Assembly (NCBI GenBank): GCA_012798435.1
Contig: JAAZNF010000084.1
Span: 62,001-126,000 of the forward strand
Direction: 5' to 3'
From: Myxococcales bacterium
GTDB lineage: Bacteria > Myxococcota > B64-G9
DNA: 64,000 bases
Shown here: positions 1 through 8,146 of the stretch, piece after piece
Position numbering within the stretch: the stretch's first letter is position 1
Layout of the letters: each line of letters opens with the position of its first letter
Translations under genes and position numbers: made by a program
The notes under the pieces: generated by a model
What the model was told of the DNA's origin: nothing
Database searches by the model: none
The model's input: the letters and a program-made list of their open reading frames with translations, nothing else

Positions 1-87
1 AACACGGGCCGCGCTGCCCGGGTATCCCACTCCCACGAGGGCAATGGACGCGGCGGGACGAAGGTTGGGTCGGTGGCGCCAGGACAT
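1..87 (-). CDS. Possible 5' end of a leftward gene running off the window
   Basis: A reverse-strand reading frame opens with ATG at 87 and stays open to base 1, giving MSWRHRPNLRPAASIALVGVGYPG... (29 codons). The hydrophobic stretch and G/C-rich third positions are compatible with a real N-terminus, and the position is divergent from the DUF2892 gene. No Shine-Dalgarno sequence is visible and the fragment is too short to assign to a family. It may equally be chance. Confidence 0.2.
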   Translation of the reverse strand, partial: MSWRHRPNLRPAASIALVGVGYPGSAARV

Positions 88-159
88 AGAGGATCGTCGA
101 TTGACCGGGAAACTACCAAAACGCTCGCACGCTGGCAAGAAAAACCGCCCGCCTCGCGC

Positions 160-187
160 TTGACGAAGAACTATTCGGATATAACTT
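160..187 (+). promoter_or_regulatory. Possible sigma-70 promoter for the DUF2892 gene
   Basis: TTGACG at 160-165 is followed after 16 bases by TAACTT (182-187). A better -10 match, TATAAC (180-185), would leave a spacer of only 14. An AAGGAGG ribosome binding site follows at 196-202, 6 bases before the ATG. Only sequence similarity supports this. Confidence 0.3.
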
Positions 188-208
188 GTCCACATAAGGA
201 GGTGCGCC

Positions 209-436
209 ATGTCAAACCTGTTACGGAAGAATATCCATCCGATGGAACGGGTCGTTCGCTTCTTGCTGGGGTCTTTCTTGCTCAGCCTGATCTTCTGGGG
301 CCCGCAAACGTGGTGGGGACTGATCGGCCTGGTCCCACTCGCCACGGCTTTCGTCGGGAGCTGCCCGCTGTACACTCTGCTGGGCCTCACCACCTGCCGC
401 CGCTGCGAGAATCCCTCCCCGTCGGGAAGCGCCTGA
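209..436 (+). CDS. DUF2892 (YgaP-type) small inner-membrane protein
   Basis: This 75-residue protein matches the DUF2892 pattern by eye: a basic N-terminus with NIHPMERVVR, a first hydrophobic helix (about residues 17-30), WWGLIGLVPLATAF as a second helix, then the signature CPLYTLLGLTTC near the C-terminus. Family members are short two-helix membrane proteins, found alone or fused to rhodanese domains; their function is not settled. The start is fixed by AAGGAGG six bases upstream. It is a single gene on the plus strand, convergent with the tatD fusion gene. The reading frame at 73..699 overlapping it is a shadow. Confidence 0.85.
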   Translation: MSNLLRKNIHPMERVVRFLLGSFLLSLIFWGPQTWWGLIGLVPLATAFVGSCPLYTLLGLTTCRRCENPSPSGSA

Positions 437-458
437 AGCCAGCCTCCGTCCGGGTGCT

Positions 459-1967
459 TCATTCCTCTCCCTTTTCCGCCGAGCCGCCCGTATTGGGCTG
501 GTGGGGGCGGAACCCTCGGTACTCTCCGAAGGGCCGCGCGCGAAACCGGGCTCCCAACGAGCGCGCCAGCCGCTCGCAGGCGGCGAGGTCCACGCCGGGC
601 AGGGCCACCGCCGTGGCCACGACCGTGGGGATCTCCTGGGCCGCGCGCCGGATGAAATCGCACATTGCATCGAAAGCCGCCTGCGGATCCGGGGGCTGAC
701 ACAGGCGGGCGTAGCTTTTCACGTCTGGGGCGTTGAGGCTCACGGAGACGGTGTCCACCGCGCCGCGCAGCTCCGAGACGATGTCTCGCCCGAGGACCAG
801 GCTGGCCAGGCCATCGGTGTTCACCCGTACCCGCTGTCCCTCGTCGCGGAGCTTCCGTCCCACTTCGATCACGACCTCCGCGCGCAGCAAGGGTTCGCCC
901 ACGCCGCAGAAGACCGCCTCGGCGTAGCGCTCGCCCGACGCCTCCCGGTAGGCCGCCAGCACCTCCGCCGGGGTGGGTTCGCGCCGCAGCGCCAGCGGGA
1001 TGTCGCCCAGCAGGTGTCCCCCGCGTTTCAAGCAAAAGCGGCAGGCCAGGGTGCAGCGGTTGGTCACGTTGAGGTACAGCGCTTCCTTGACCTGGTAGGC
1101 GATCCGTCCGGGCGGTGCCGCTTCCCGCGCGTCGAGGCGAAGCACGCGGCGCACGGTGGCGCTGGTGACGCTGCCGATCTCCTCGGCGGAGAGGCCCCGC
1201 AGCTTTCCCAGCGCCTGCGCGATCTCGGCCACCCGCGCCGGCTCGTTGCGGCGCCCGCGGAAGGGCACCGGCGTGAGGTAGGGCGCGTCGGTCTCCAGCA
1301 CCAGCCGCTCCAGGGGAACGTCGCGGACCGAGCGGCGCAGCTTCTCGGCGTTCGGAAAGGTGAGAATCCCGTTGATCCCGAAGGCGAAACCCAGGTCCAG
1401 ACCCGTTCGCAGCAGGCTCTCTTCACCGGTGAAACAGTGGATGATGCCTCCTGTGAGACCCGCAGACTCCTCCGTCAAAATGCGGGCCACCTCGCCGTGA
1501 TCGTCGCGGGCATGGATGACCAGCGGCAGGCGCAGACGGCGGGCCAGGCGTACGAAATCCCGGAACAGGACCCGTTGCACCTCGCGGGGCGAGAGATCGT
1601 AGTGGAAGTCGAGCCCCACCTCGCCGATGGCCACCACCTTGGGGTGGAGGGCCTGCATGGAAAGCCGTCCCAACACCCGGCGGCGGCGCGCCTCCCAGAG
1701 CGATCGCTGGGGGGCGGGAATGGGCGCGGTCGGCGAGCCTTCGAATTTGAGTCCCAGGGAGGCGTCGTGGGGATGAACGCCGACGGTGGCCCACAGGCGC
1801 TCGTCCGCGGCGGCCAAGCGCAGCGCCTCCCGGACGCTGGTATCGCCATCGCCGGAGCCCACCAGCACGATGCCTTCCAGCCCGGCCTCCCAGGCGCGGG
1901 CGAGCACGTCGCCGCGATCGGCGGCGAAGTCGGAGAAGTCGAGGTGGGCGTGGGAGTCGAAGTACAT
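459..1967 (-). CDS. TatD-family metal-dependent hydrolase fused to a radical SAM domain
   Basis: Residues 1 to about 265 are a TatD deoxyribonuclease: DSHAHLDF (HxH), AIGEVGLDFHYD (Glu ligand), VIHARDD and IIHCFTG (His ligands) and LETDAPYLTP (Asp ligand). Residues from about 290 to the end form a radical SAM domain with RCTLACRFC, the CxxxCxxC triad for the 4Fe-4S cluster, and FCGVGEPLL, a SAM-binding GxGEP motif. A small radical SAM family next to or fused with TatD is known, but its reaction is not. The gene lies 5 bases downstream of the HEAT-repeat gene and ends the holB-ricT-metG run. The length, 502 residues, equals TatD (about 260) plus the SAM partner (about 220), so nothing seems missing. 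Confidence 0.9.
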   Translation of the reverse strand: MYFDSHAHLDFSDFAADRGDVLARAWEAGLEGIVLVGSGDGDTSVREALRLAAADERLWATVGVHPHDASLGLKFEGSPTAPIPAPQRSLWEARRRRVLGRLSMQALHPKVVAIGEVGLDFHYDLSPREVQRVLFRDFVRLARRLRLPLVIHARDDHGEVARILTEESAGLTGGIIHCFTGEESLLRTGLDLGFAFGINGILTFPNAEKLRRSVRDVPLERLVLETDAPYLTPVPFRGRRNEPARVAEIAQALGKLRGLSAEEIGSVTSATVRRVLRLDAREAAPPGRIAYQVKEALYLNVTNRCTLACRFCLKRGGHLLGDIPLALRREPTPAEVLAAYREASGERYAEAVFCGVGEPLLRAEVVIEVGRKLRDEGQRVRVNTDGLASLVLGRDIVSELRGAVDTVSVSLNAPDVKSYARLCQPPDPQAAFDAMCDFIRRAAQEIPTVVATAVALPGVDLAACERLARSLGARFRARPFGEYRGFRPHQPNTGGSAEKGEE

Positions 1968-1972
1968 GAGTG

Positions 1973-2677
1973 TCAGTCTGCCGCCTTTTCAGCGAGGAAC
2001 TCCTGGAGCGCTTGTTGGGCCAGCGCCGCCAGCTCCGGGTCGGACGGGTCGCGGGCAGTGCGCTCCAACACCGGGATGGCGCGCGCGTCACCGAGCAGCG
2101 AAAGCCCCCGCGCCGCGTCGAGCCGGTGGATGTCTCGTTCGTCCTCGAGCACCCCGCGCAGCAGCTCGAGGGCTCCCGGCAGGCGCAGGGCTCCGGCCAG
2201 CTCCAGGGCGAAACCGCGCTCCTCGGCGCGCGTCGAGGTTTGGCAACGCTCCAGGTGGGCGGTCCCGCTGGCGTCGCCCATGACGTGCAGCGCGGCGGCG
2301 GCCTGCAGGCGTTCCAGCGGGTGTAGCCAGCGGCGGGCGAAGAACCGCTGCACCGGTTCGAGGGCGGCGGGTGCGGCCAACCGGGTGAGCCCGCGCAGCG
2401 CCTCGAAACAAAGGTCGCGCTTGTCCAGGGCCCAGACCAGCACCTCGACGCCTGCATCGTCACCGAGGACCGACAGGGCCACGGCGGCGCGAAAGGCGCT
2501 GATGGGATCCGGATCCGAGAGCAAGGCCCGGATGGCCGGCGCCGACAGAGCGTCTCGGGCCTCGGCCAGCGCCTCGGCGGCATCGGCGCGCTCGACCGAG
2601 TCCGAGGAGCCGAGCGCGGCGCGGGCCCGGGCCAGAGAATCGGCGGTGTCGTGGGGCGGAGGGAGCTTCATGGTCAC
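1973..2677 (-). CDS. HEAT-repeat protein
   Basis: The 234-residue protein is built of alpha-helical HEAT-like repeats, with units such as APAIRALLSDPDPISAFRAAVALSVLGD, LDKRDLCFEALRGLTRLA and LERLQAAAALHVMGD. No signal peptide or catalytic motif is visible, so a soluble scaffold or binding role is inferred. The start is either GTG at 2677 or ATG at 2671; neither has a clear ribosome binding site, and the metG stop is only 3 bases away, so translational coupling to metG is likely. An HEAT protein between metG and tatD is not part of the usual gene order. Confidence 0.75.
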   Translation of the reverse strand: MTMKLPPPHDTADSLARARAALGSSDSVERADAAEALAEARDALSAPAIRALLSDPDPISAFRAAVALSVLGDDAGVEVLVWALDKRDLCFEALRGLTRLAAPAALEPVQRFFARRWLHPLERLQAAAALHVMGDASGTAHLERCQTSTRAEERGFALELAGALRLPGALELLRGVLEDERDIHRLDAARGLSLLGDARAIPVLERTARDPSDPELAALAQQALQEFLAEKAAD

Positions 2678-2680
2678 GCG

Positions 2681-4624
2681 TCAGTGCACCGACTCGCCGG
2701 CAGCGAGGTCTCCGGCGAACTCGGCGATGACCACCCGCTCACCGCCCGGGCCGGCCGCCAGCAGCATGCCGCGCGACTCCACGCCCATGAGCTTGGCCGG
2801 CTTGAGGTTGCAAAGCAGGAGGATGCGGCGGCCGACCAGGCTCTCCGGGGTATAGGCCTTTCCGATCCCGGCCACCACCTGTCGCGGTTCTGCTTCGCCC
2901 ACGTCCACCATCAGGCGCAGCAGCTTGTCGCTCTTCTTGATCCGCTCCGCGGAGCGGACCAGGCCCACGCGAAGGTCGATCTTCTGGAAGTCCTCGATGG
3001 CGATCTGGGGCTTCTCCGGCGGCGGTTGCGAGGGCTTGGCCTCCTGGGCGGCGGGCGCGAACTGGCCGAGAAGGCTCTGTGCCCGTTCGGGCTCGATGCG
3101 CGGGAACAGTGGTGCGCCCTTCTGGAGGAGGGTCCCCGCCGCCAGCCCGCCCCAGCGGGCCACGCGCTCCCGGGACAGCTCGGCCTGCTCGGGGCGCAGC
3201 CCGAGTTGCGAGAGCATGGCCTCGGCGGTGCTGGGCATGAACGGGTGCAGCAGCACGCCGATCACCCGCAGGCTCTCCAACGCGTCGTACACCACCGTGT
3301 TCAGGCGCTCCAGGCGGCCTTCCTTGTGCAGCGTCCAGGGGCCTGCCTCGTCCATGAAGCGGTTGGCCTCCCGCACCAGCTCCCAGATGGAGAGGAGGGC
3401 GCGGTGAAACTGGAAGTTCTCCAGGTGCTCGGCGGATTCCTTCACTGCGCGCAGGCCGACCTCGACCAGGTGCTGCTCCAGCCCCTCGCGCGCGCCCGGG
3501 GTCGGCACCTCGCCACGGGTGTACTTCTCGGCCACCGTGACCACCCGCCGCAGCAGGTTGCCCAGGTCGTTGGCCAGCTCGGCGTTGACGCGCCCGATCA
3601 GCGCCGGGTGCGAGAAGTCGCCGTCCAACCCGAAGGGCACCTCGCGCAGCAAGAAGAAACGTACCGCGTCCGCGCCGTAGGCGTCGATCAGCGCGTGCGG
3701 CTCCACCACGTTGCGCAGCGACTTGGACATCTTCTCGCCGTTGATGGTCCAGAAGCCGTGGGCGTACACCCGTCGCGGTAGCGGCAAGCCCGCCGAGAGC
3801 AGGAAGGTGGGCCAGTACACCGCGTGGAAACGCAGGATGTCTTTGCCGATGAGGTGTACGTCCGCCGGCCAGAAGCGCGAGAAGAGCTCGCCGCCCGAGT
3901 CGCTCCCGTCCCAGCCCAGGGCCGAGATGTAGTTGGCCAGCGCGTCGATCCACACGTAGATCACGTGGGCCGGATCGTCCGGCACCGGCACGCCCCAGGA
4001 GAACGAGGTGCGCGAGACCGACAGGTCGCGCAGGCCCTCGCGGATGAAGCTCGTAATCTCGTTGCGCCGGATCTCCGGCTGCACGAAGTCGGGGTGCTCT
4101 TCGATGTGGCGCAGCAACGCCTCCTGGTAGCGCGACATGCGGAAGAAGTAGCTCTTCTCCTTCATGCGTTCCAGCGGGCGCTGGTGCAGGGGGCAGCGGC
4201 CGTCCGGGACCTGCGTCTCGGTGAAGTACTCCTCGCAGCCGGTGCAATACAGCCCCTCGTACTCGCCCAGGTAGATGTCGCCGCGCTCCCGCACGCGGGA
4301 GAACAGCCGCTGCACCACCCGCTGGTGGCGCTCCTCGGTGGTGCGGATGAAGTCGTCGAACCGGATGTCCAATCGCTTCCACAGGGCGCGGAATCGCTCC
4401 ACCACCTGGTCGGCCAGCTGAATGGGCCGCATGCCCTGGGCCCGGGCGGCCTTGTCGATCTTCAGCCCATGCTCGTCGGTGCCGGTGAGGAAGCGCACCT
4501 CGCGACCGGCCGAACGGTGGTAGCGCGCCATCACGTCGGCGGCGATGGTGGTGTAGGCGTGGCCGATGTGGGGCACGTCGTTGACGTAGTAAATGGGGGT
4601 GGTGACATAGAAGGTCTGGTTCAT
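2681..4624 (-). CDS. metG: Methionyl-tRNA synthetase
   Basis: Charges tRNA-Met with methionine in the cytoplasm. The class I signature HIGH is at residues 19-22 and KMSKS occurs in INGEKMSKSLRN. A single zinc knuckle is visible (CTGCEEYF... CPLHQRP, with His as the fourth ligand). The C-terminal 110 residues (IAIEDFQKIDLRVGLVRSAERI...) are an EMAP/OB tRNA-binding domain, as in the approximately 650-residue dimeric MetG of many bacteria. Length 647 fits. The gene is preceded by ricT and holB and followed by the HEAT and tatD genes, the arrangement familiar from other bacteria where holB, ricT, metG and tatD cluster. Confidence 0.97.
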   Translation of the reverse strand: MNQTFYVTTPIYYVNDVPHIGHAYTTIAADVMARYHRSAGREVRFLTGTDEHGLKIDKAARAQGMRPIQLADQVVERFRALWKRLDIRFDDFIRTTEERHQRVVQRLFSRVRERGDIYLGEYEGLYCTGCEEYFTETQVPDGRCPLHQRPLERMKEKSYFFRMSRYQEALLRHIEEHPDFVQPEIRRNEITSFIREGLRDLSVSRTSFSWGVPVPDDPAHVIYVWIDALANYISALGWDGSDSGGELFSRFWPADVHLIGKDILRFHAVYWPTFLLSAGLPLPRRVYAHGFWTINGEKMSKSLRNVVEPHALIDAYGADAVRFFLLREVPFGLDGDFSHPALIGRVNAELANDLGNLLRRVVTVAEKYTRGEVPTPGAREGLEQHLVEVGLRAVKESAEHLENFQFHRALLSIWELVREANRFMDEAGPWTLHKEGRLERLNTVVYDALESLRVIGVLLHPFMPSTAEAMLSQLGLRPEQAELSRERVARWGGLAAGTLLQKGAPLFPRIEPERAQSLLGQFAPAAQEAKPSQPPPEKPQIAIEDFQKIDLRVGLVRSAERIKKSDKLLRLMVDVGEAEPRQVVAGIGKAYTPESLVGRRILLLCNLKPAKLMGVESRGMLLAAGPGGERVVIAEFAGDLAAGESVH

Positions 4625-4645
4625 CGGTCATCTGCCTTTCGTTGC

Positions 4646-5992
4646 TTACGAGGTGGGAGCCGCGCCGCCCGGCGCGGGGCCAGTGGAGGGTGCCGGACCC
4701 CCGCCGGGACTCGCGTTGCCGGGCCCCGGCGGGCGGCCTTTGCCCGAACGGTGCCTGCGACGCCGGCGCTTGCGGCCTTCCGACGGGCGGTTCTCGGCGT
4801 TGCCTCCAGCGCTCGGGGTGTGTGTGCCCGCCGCGGTGGGCGCGCTCGGCCTGGCGCCGGACCCTTCAGTTGCGGAAGGCGGGTGTTGCTTCTCCGGGTG
4901 TTGGGGAGGTGCCGGAATGGGACGTTCGGGCCGGACCGGGGAAGGTGGCACGGGTTCTTCCGGTGCCGGGGGAGGCGCCGGCTTCTTCCCGGTCTTGAAC
5001 TCCTCGAGCGTCATGACGACGATCTGGTCCGGAAGCTGCAACCGCAACCGGCCCCCCAACACGTCCACGTCGAGCACCCGGGCGGAGCCCAGGTGGGTCT
5101 CCACCGTCTTTCCCACCTTGGGAAAGTCCTTGCGCAGGGCGCGGTAGGTCTCGTCCTCGAACACCAGGCAACACATCAACCGGCCGCACAGTCCGGAGAC
5201 CTTCTGCGGGTTGAGCGCCAGGCCCTGGGTCTTGGCCATCTTGATGGAAACCGGCACGAAGCGCCGCAGGTAGCGGGAGCAGCACAGCGGTTGGCCGCAG
5301 ATGCCGATGCCACCCAGCATCTTGGACTCGTCGCGCACGCCGATCTGGCGCATCTCGATGCGCACGTGAAGATCGCGGGCCAGCTCCCGCACCAGCGTAC
5401 GGAAGTCCACCCGGCCATCGGCCGAGAAGAAGAACACCGCCTTGTTCCCCCCGTGGAGGTACACCACGCGGATGAGCTTCATGGGCAGGCGCTGCTCGGC
5501 GATCTTCTTCTGGGCCAGCTCGAAGGCCTCCTCTTCCCGCTTCTGGTTGCGGCGCAGGAGCATCAGGTCCTCGGTGCCCACCTTGCGCAACACCGGGCGC
5601 AGCGAGATGCCTTTGGGATTGGGGGTGACGAACACCACCGATCCCAGGTTGAGATCCTTCTCGTTGTCCACCACCACCCGGTCGCCTACCTTGAGGGTGA
5701 GTGCGCGCGCGTCGAAGGCCGTCACCTGACCGTCCGGCAAGAGCACACCGACCACGGCGGTCGCCGAAGTGGCGGTGGGGGGCGGTGGCCGGGGCTGGGT
5801 CAGCTCGCCCGGGCCGCGCTGGATGCACACCGCACGGGCCGTCTCCTCGGCGAGGTGCTCCTCGTCATCGGGACCAGCCTCGATCCGGGCCAGGGCTTCC
5901 TCGGGCGTGTCATCCAGGGGCGAGGCGGACTCTTCATCGTCCACGTCTTCGGCGGGAGGAAGGATCGGTGGCTTTTCGTCGGTCGGGTTCAC
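4646..5992 (-). CDS. ricT: PSP1-domain protein, RicT/YaaT family
   Basis: The central part (about residues 75-330) matches the PSP1/RicT family: a SATAVVGVLLPDGQ start and the cysteine-rich block GICGQPLCCSRYLRRF... GLCGRLMCCLVFEDETY. In Bacillus subtilis RicT forms a complex with RicA and RicF that binds iron-sulfur clusters and affects RNase Y maturation; the role in this phylum is unknown. The N-terminal 70 residues are acidic, and the C-terminal 100 residues are a low-complexity Pro-rich then Arg/Lys-rich tail (RKRRRRRHRSGKG), which may bind nucleic acid. Start is GTG at 5992, overlapping the holB stop by 4 bases (GTGA). Confidence 0.85.
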   Translation of the reverse strand: MNPTDEKPPILPPAEDVDDEESASPLDDTPEEALARIEAGPDDEEHLAEETARAVCIQRGPGELTQPRPPPPTATSATAVVGVLLPDGQVTAFDARALTLKVGDRVVVDNEKDLNLGSVVFVTPNPKGISLRPVLRKVGTEDLMLLRRNQKREEEAFELAQKKIAEQRLPMKLIRVVYLHGGNKAVFFFSADGRVDFRTLVRELARDLHVRIEMRQIGVRDESKMLGGIGICGQPLCCSRYLRRFVPVSIKMAKTQGLALNPQKVSGLCGRLMCCLVFEDETYRALRKDFPKVGKTVETHLGSARVLDVDVLGGRLRLQLPDQIVVMTLEEFKTGKKPAPPPAPEEPVPPSPVRPERPIPAPPQHPEKQHPPSATEGSGARPSAPTAAGTHTPSAGGNAENRPSEGRKRRRRRHRSGKGRPPGPGNASPGGGPAPSTGPAPGGAAPTS

Positions 5993-7041
5993 GGTTCTCT
6001 CACCGAGAGTAAAAAGGATTCCATGGTCAGGCGCGGGTTGGCGTTGGCCTGCATCGCCGCGCGGGCGGCCTGCAGGCTGTCGATCCAGGAGAACAACCGC
6101 TCGTGCCCTGCGCTATCTGCGATGGCCTGCGCCTGCGCCTCGAGGTCCGGGTTGATGAGCTGCGCCTCCTTGGCGCCCAGCGAGAGCAACAGCGCGTCGC
6201 GTAGCCAGGCCTCGATCCGGTCCAGGACGAGCTGCGCCTGCTCGCGGCCTTCTCCGCCCGCGCTCTGCTCCTCCGCGAAGGAGAGCGCGTCCTCCAGATC
6301 GCCCTGGAAAACGCGGCGCAGCGCCTCCACGGTCGCGGCGCGCGCCGTCAGTTCTTCACTCTCGGCCAGCTCCAGGCCCCGGCCGGGGCTGCCCTGCGCC
6401 AGGGCGGCAAGCGCCCCTGCCGGCTCGGCGGCGAGGCCGGCCTTCTCCGAGAGAAGTTGGGCCACCGCCGCCTGGGGCACCGGCCCGAAGCTGACCGATT
6501 GGCAGCGCGAGCGAACCGTTGGCAGCAGGGCCTCGGGGTTCGCCGTGCACAGGATGATCACCGAGTCCGGGGTCGGTTCCTCGAGTGTCTTCAGGAAGCG
6601 GTTCTGGGTGTTCAGGTTCATGCGCTCGGCGTCCACCACCACCAGCACCTTGGCCCGCCCCAAACTGGGACGGTGCCGAAAGAGGTTGGCCGCCTCGTCC
6701 AGGTCGGAGACGCGGATCTGATCCGAGGGGGCCTTCTTCTCTTTGTCCTTGTGCCCCTCGTCCTCGCGCAGGCCGCGGGTGGCGAGCTCTTCCTCGCTGG
6801 CGAGCAGCCGCACGTCGGGATGGGTTCCGCGCGCGACCCGGGTGCAGGACTCGCACACGCCGCACGGCTCGGGCGCCGGGCAGGCGAGCGCCGCGGCGAA
6901 GGCCCAGGCCACTCGCTCCTTGCCCACGCCGCGCGGGCCTGAGAACAGGTAAGCGTGCGCCACTCGGCCGCCACGCCGGGCGTTCTCCAGACGGGCGATG
7001 ACCGCCTCGTGGCCCAGAATGTCGCGGTACACCGGCAACAT
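5989..7041 (-). CDS. holB: DNA polymerase III delta' subunit
   Basis: An AAA+ clamp-loader subunit for the replicative polymerase. GPRGVGKE near residue 35 is the Walker A motif, followed by the four-cysteine zinc module (CPAPEPCGVCESC) typical of gamma/delta' proteins. VVVDAERMNLNTQNRFLKTLEEP covers Walker B and sensor regions, and TVRSRCQSV is the SRC motif. The length (350) is usual. A GGAGG sequence precedes the ATG by 7 bases. It overlaps ricT by 4 bases and is the first gene of the minus-strand run. Confidence 0.92.
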   Translation of the reverse strand: MLPVYRDILGHEAVIARLENARRGGRVAHAYLFSGPRGVGKERVAWAFAAALACPAPEPCGVCESCTRVARGTHPDVRLLASEEELATRGLREDEGHKDKEKKAPSDQIRVSDLDEAANLFRHRPSLGRAKVLVVVDAERMNLNTQNRFLKTLEEPTPDSVIILCTANPEALLPTVRSRCQSVSFGPVPQAAVAQLLSEKAGLAAEPAGALAALAQGSPGRGLELAESEELTARAATVEALRRVFQGDLEDALSFAEEQSAGGEGREQAQLVLDRIEAWLRDALLLSLGAKEAQLINPDLEAQAQAIADSAGHERLFSWIDSLQAARAAMQANANPRLTMESFLLSVREP

Positions 7042-7105
7042 GCGGCTTCCTCCGGGCGGGGATTCTCCAGGAAGGCCCGCGCATTGTCAAAGGAATCTGA
7101 CGAGT

Positions 7106-7747
7106 TCAGAAAACCAGGCCGACCCGCAGCAGGTTGAGGTTGAGCCCGCCGGCGAGCGCCGTGCGCCGCGCGCGCGCCGTCTCGAACAGGTCGAAGTCGG
7201 CATGGAAGAACGACCCCTCGAGGCAACCCAGGCACACCCCGGCGTACACCCCGATCACCGGCTCCAGCACCAGCGGCCCGAGCCGGAAGCGATAGCCGAA
7301 GTCGAGGCCCAACCCGATCTCGCCATCCTCGCCGTTCACTCCCTGGGCTTCGGCGGCGGCGCAACCTTCTGCGGGAGGAGTCGTTCCTCGCGCGCCCCAG
7401 GTCGTCAGACGCCGGGCGCGGAGCTTCGGCTGGAGGAACCAGCCCCGGCTACCGCCGGCGGGGAAAAATCGCACCCCGACCGCGACGCTTCCTCCCGCCG
7501 AGCGGCTCTCGCAACCGTACCAGCCGCCCCGGGTATACATGCCCTCGATGACCAGGATGGCGCCGCTCTGGAGCACCACGTCCAGCCCTGCCGAAGCGTA
7601 CCCGAGGCCCGCCGCGCCGAGAAAGACGCTGCCCAGGGGCTCGACCCAGATCGCCCCATGCTCGACCCGTTGCGCCAGAGCCGGCCCCGTGGCTGCAGCG
7701 AGCCAGAGGGCCACGACAAAAGGCAATTGACACCTCGGGTGCGCCAT
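7106..7747 (-). CDS. Exported protein, probable outer-membrane beta-barrel
   Basis: I start it at ATG 7747 because MAHPRCQLPFVVALWLAAATGPALAQ is a good signal peptide with an AxA-Q cleavage site; the longer frame in the ORF track would run through the SCP2 gene. The mature part (about 187 residues) alternates hydrophobic and polar residues, with Gly-rich turns (GAAGLGYASAGLDVVLQSGAI, IGLGLDFGYRFRLGPLVLEPVIGVYAG) and ends ...NLNLLRVGLVF with a terminal Phe, all typical of small beta-barrels. Four cysteines are present (CESR, CAAAEA, CLGC). No specific family is recognised. It is divergent from the SCP2 gene. Confidence 0.65.
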   Translation of the reverse strand: MAHPRCQLPFVVALWLAAATGPALAQRVEHGAIWVEPLGSVFLGAAGLGYASAGLDVVLQSGAILVIEGMYTRGGWYGCESRSAGGSVAVGVRFFPAGGSRGWFLQPKLRARRLTTWGARGTTPPAEGCAAAEAQGVNGEDGEIGLGLDFGYRFRLGPLVLEPVIGVYAGVCLGCLEGSFFHADFDLFETARARRTALAGGLNLNLLRVGLVF

Positions 7748-7814
7748 GTTACCGTGCCGCCTTGATTCGGGAGTCAATCTCGTCCGATACCCATTCTCAT
7801 CCAAGGAGGAAAAA

Positions 7815-8144
7815 ATGCCAACCCCGAAAGAGATTTTCGAACAGAAGCTCCCCGGCCAGCTCAAGGCCAAGGGCGACGCCGTGACCAAGGTGAACGCCAT
7901 CTACCAGTTCGTGATCAACGGCGCCAACGGTGGCAAGTGGTGGGTCGACGCCACCAAGTCCGGCGGCGAGGTCGGCACCGGCGACAAGGAAGGCGCCAAG
8001 TGCACCATCACCATGAACGACAACGATTTCGTGGACATGGTGACGGGCAAGCTGAACGGCCAGATGGCCTTCATGACCGGCAAGCTCAAGATCAAGGGCG
8101 ACATGAGCCTGGCCCTCAAGCTCGGCAGCATCCTGGGGATGTAA
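7815..8144 (+). CDS. SCP2 sterol-binding domain protein
   Basis: A stand-alone SCP2 domain of 109 residues: MPTPKEIFEQKLPGQLKAK, then the beta-strand region GGKWWVDATKSGGEVGTG, CTITMNDNDFVDMVTGKLNGQMAFMTGKLKIKGDMSLALKLGSIL, which matches the SCP2 pattern closely. Members carry lipids or acyl-CoA in the cytoplasm. The start is ATG 7815, with AAGGAGGA five bases upstream; the ORF track begins earlier without support. The nearby acyl-CoA ligase gene suggests lipid metabolism, but it is on the other strand. Confidence 0.9.
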   Translation: MPTPKEIFEQKLPGQLKAKGDAVTKVNAIYQFVINGANGGKWWVDATKSGGEVGTGDKEGAKCTITMNDNDFVDMVTGKLNGQMAFMTGKLKIKGDMSLALKLGSILGM

Positions 8145-8146
8145 CC

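Noticed and set aside
501-2855. 784-aa plus-strand ORF
   Set aside because: It is antisense to TatD, HEAT and metG genes; low-complexity composition and no recognisable domain, as is common in high-GC DNA.
3824-6721. 965-aa plus-strand ORF
   Set aside because: Antisense to metG, ricT and holB; no protein-family signal.
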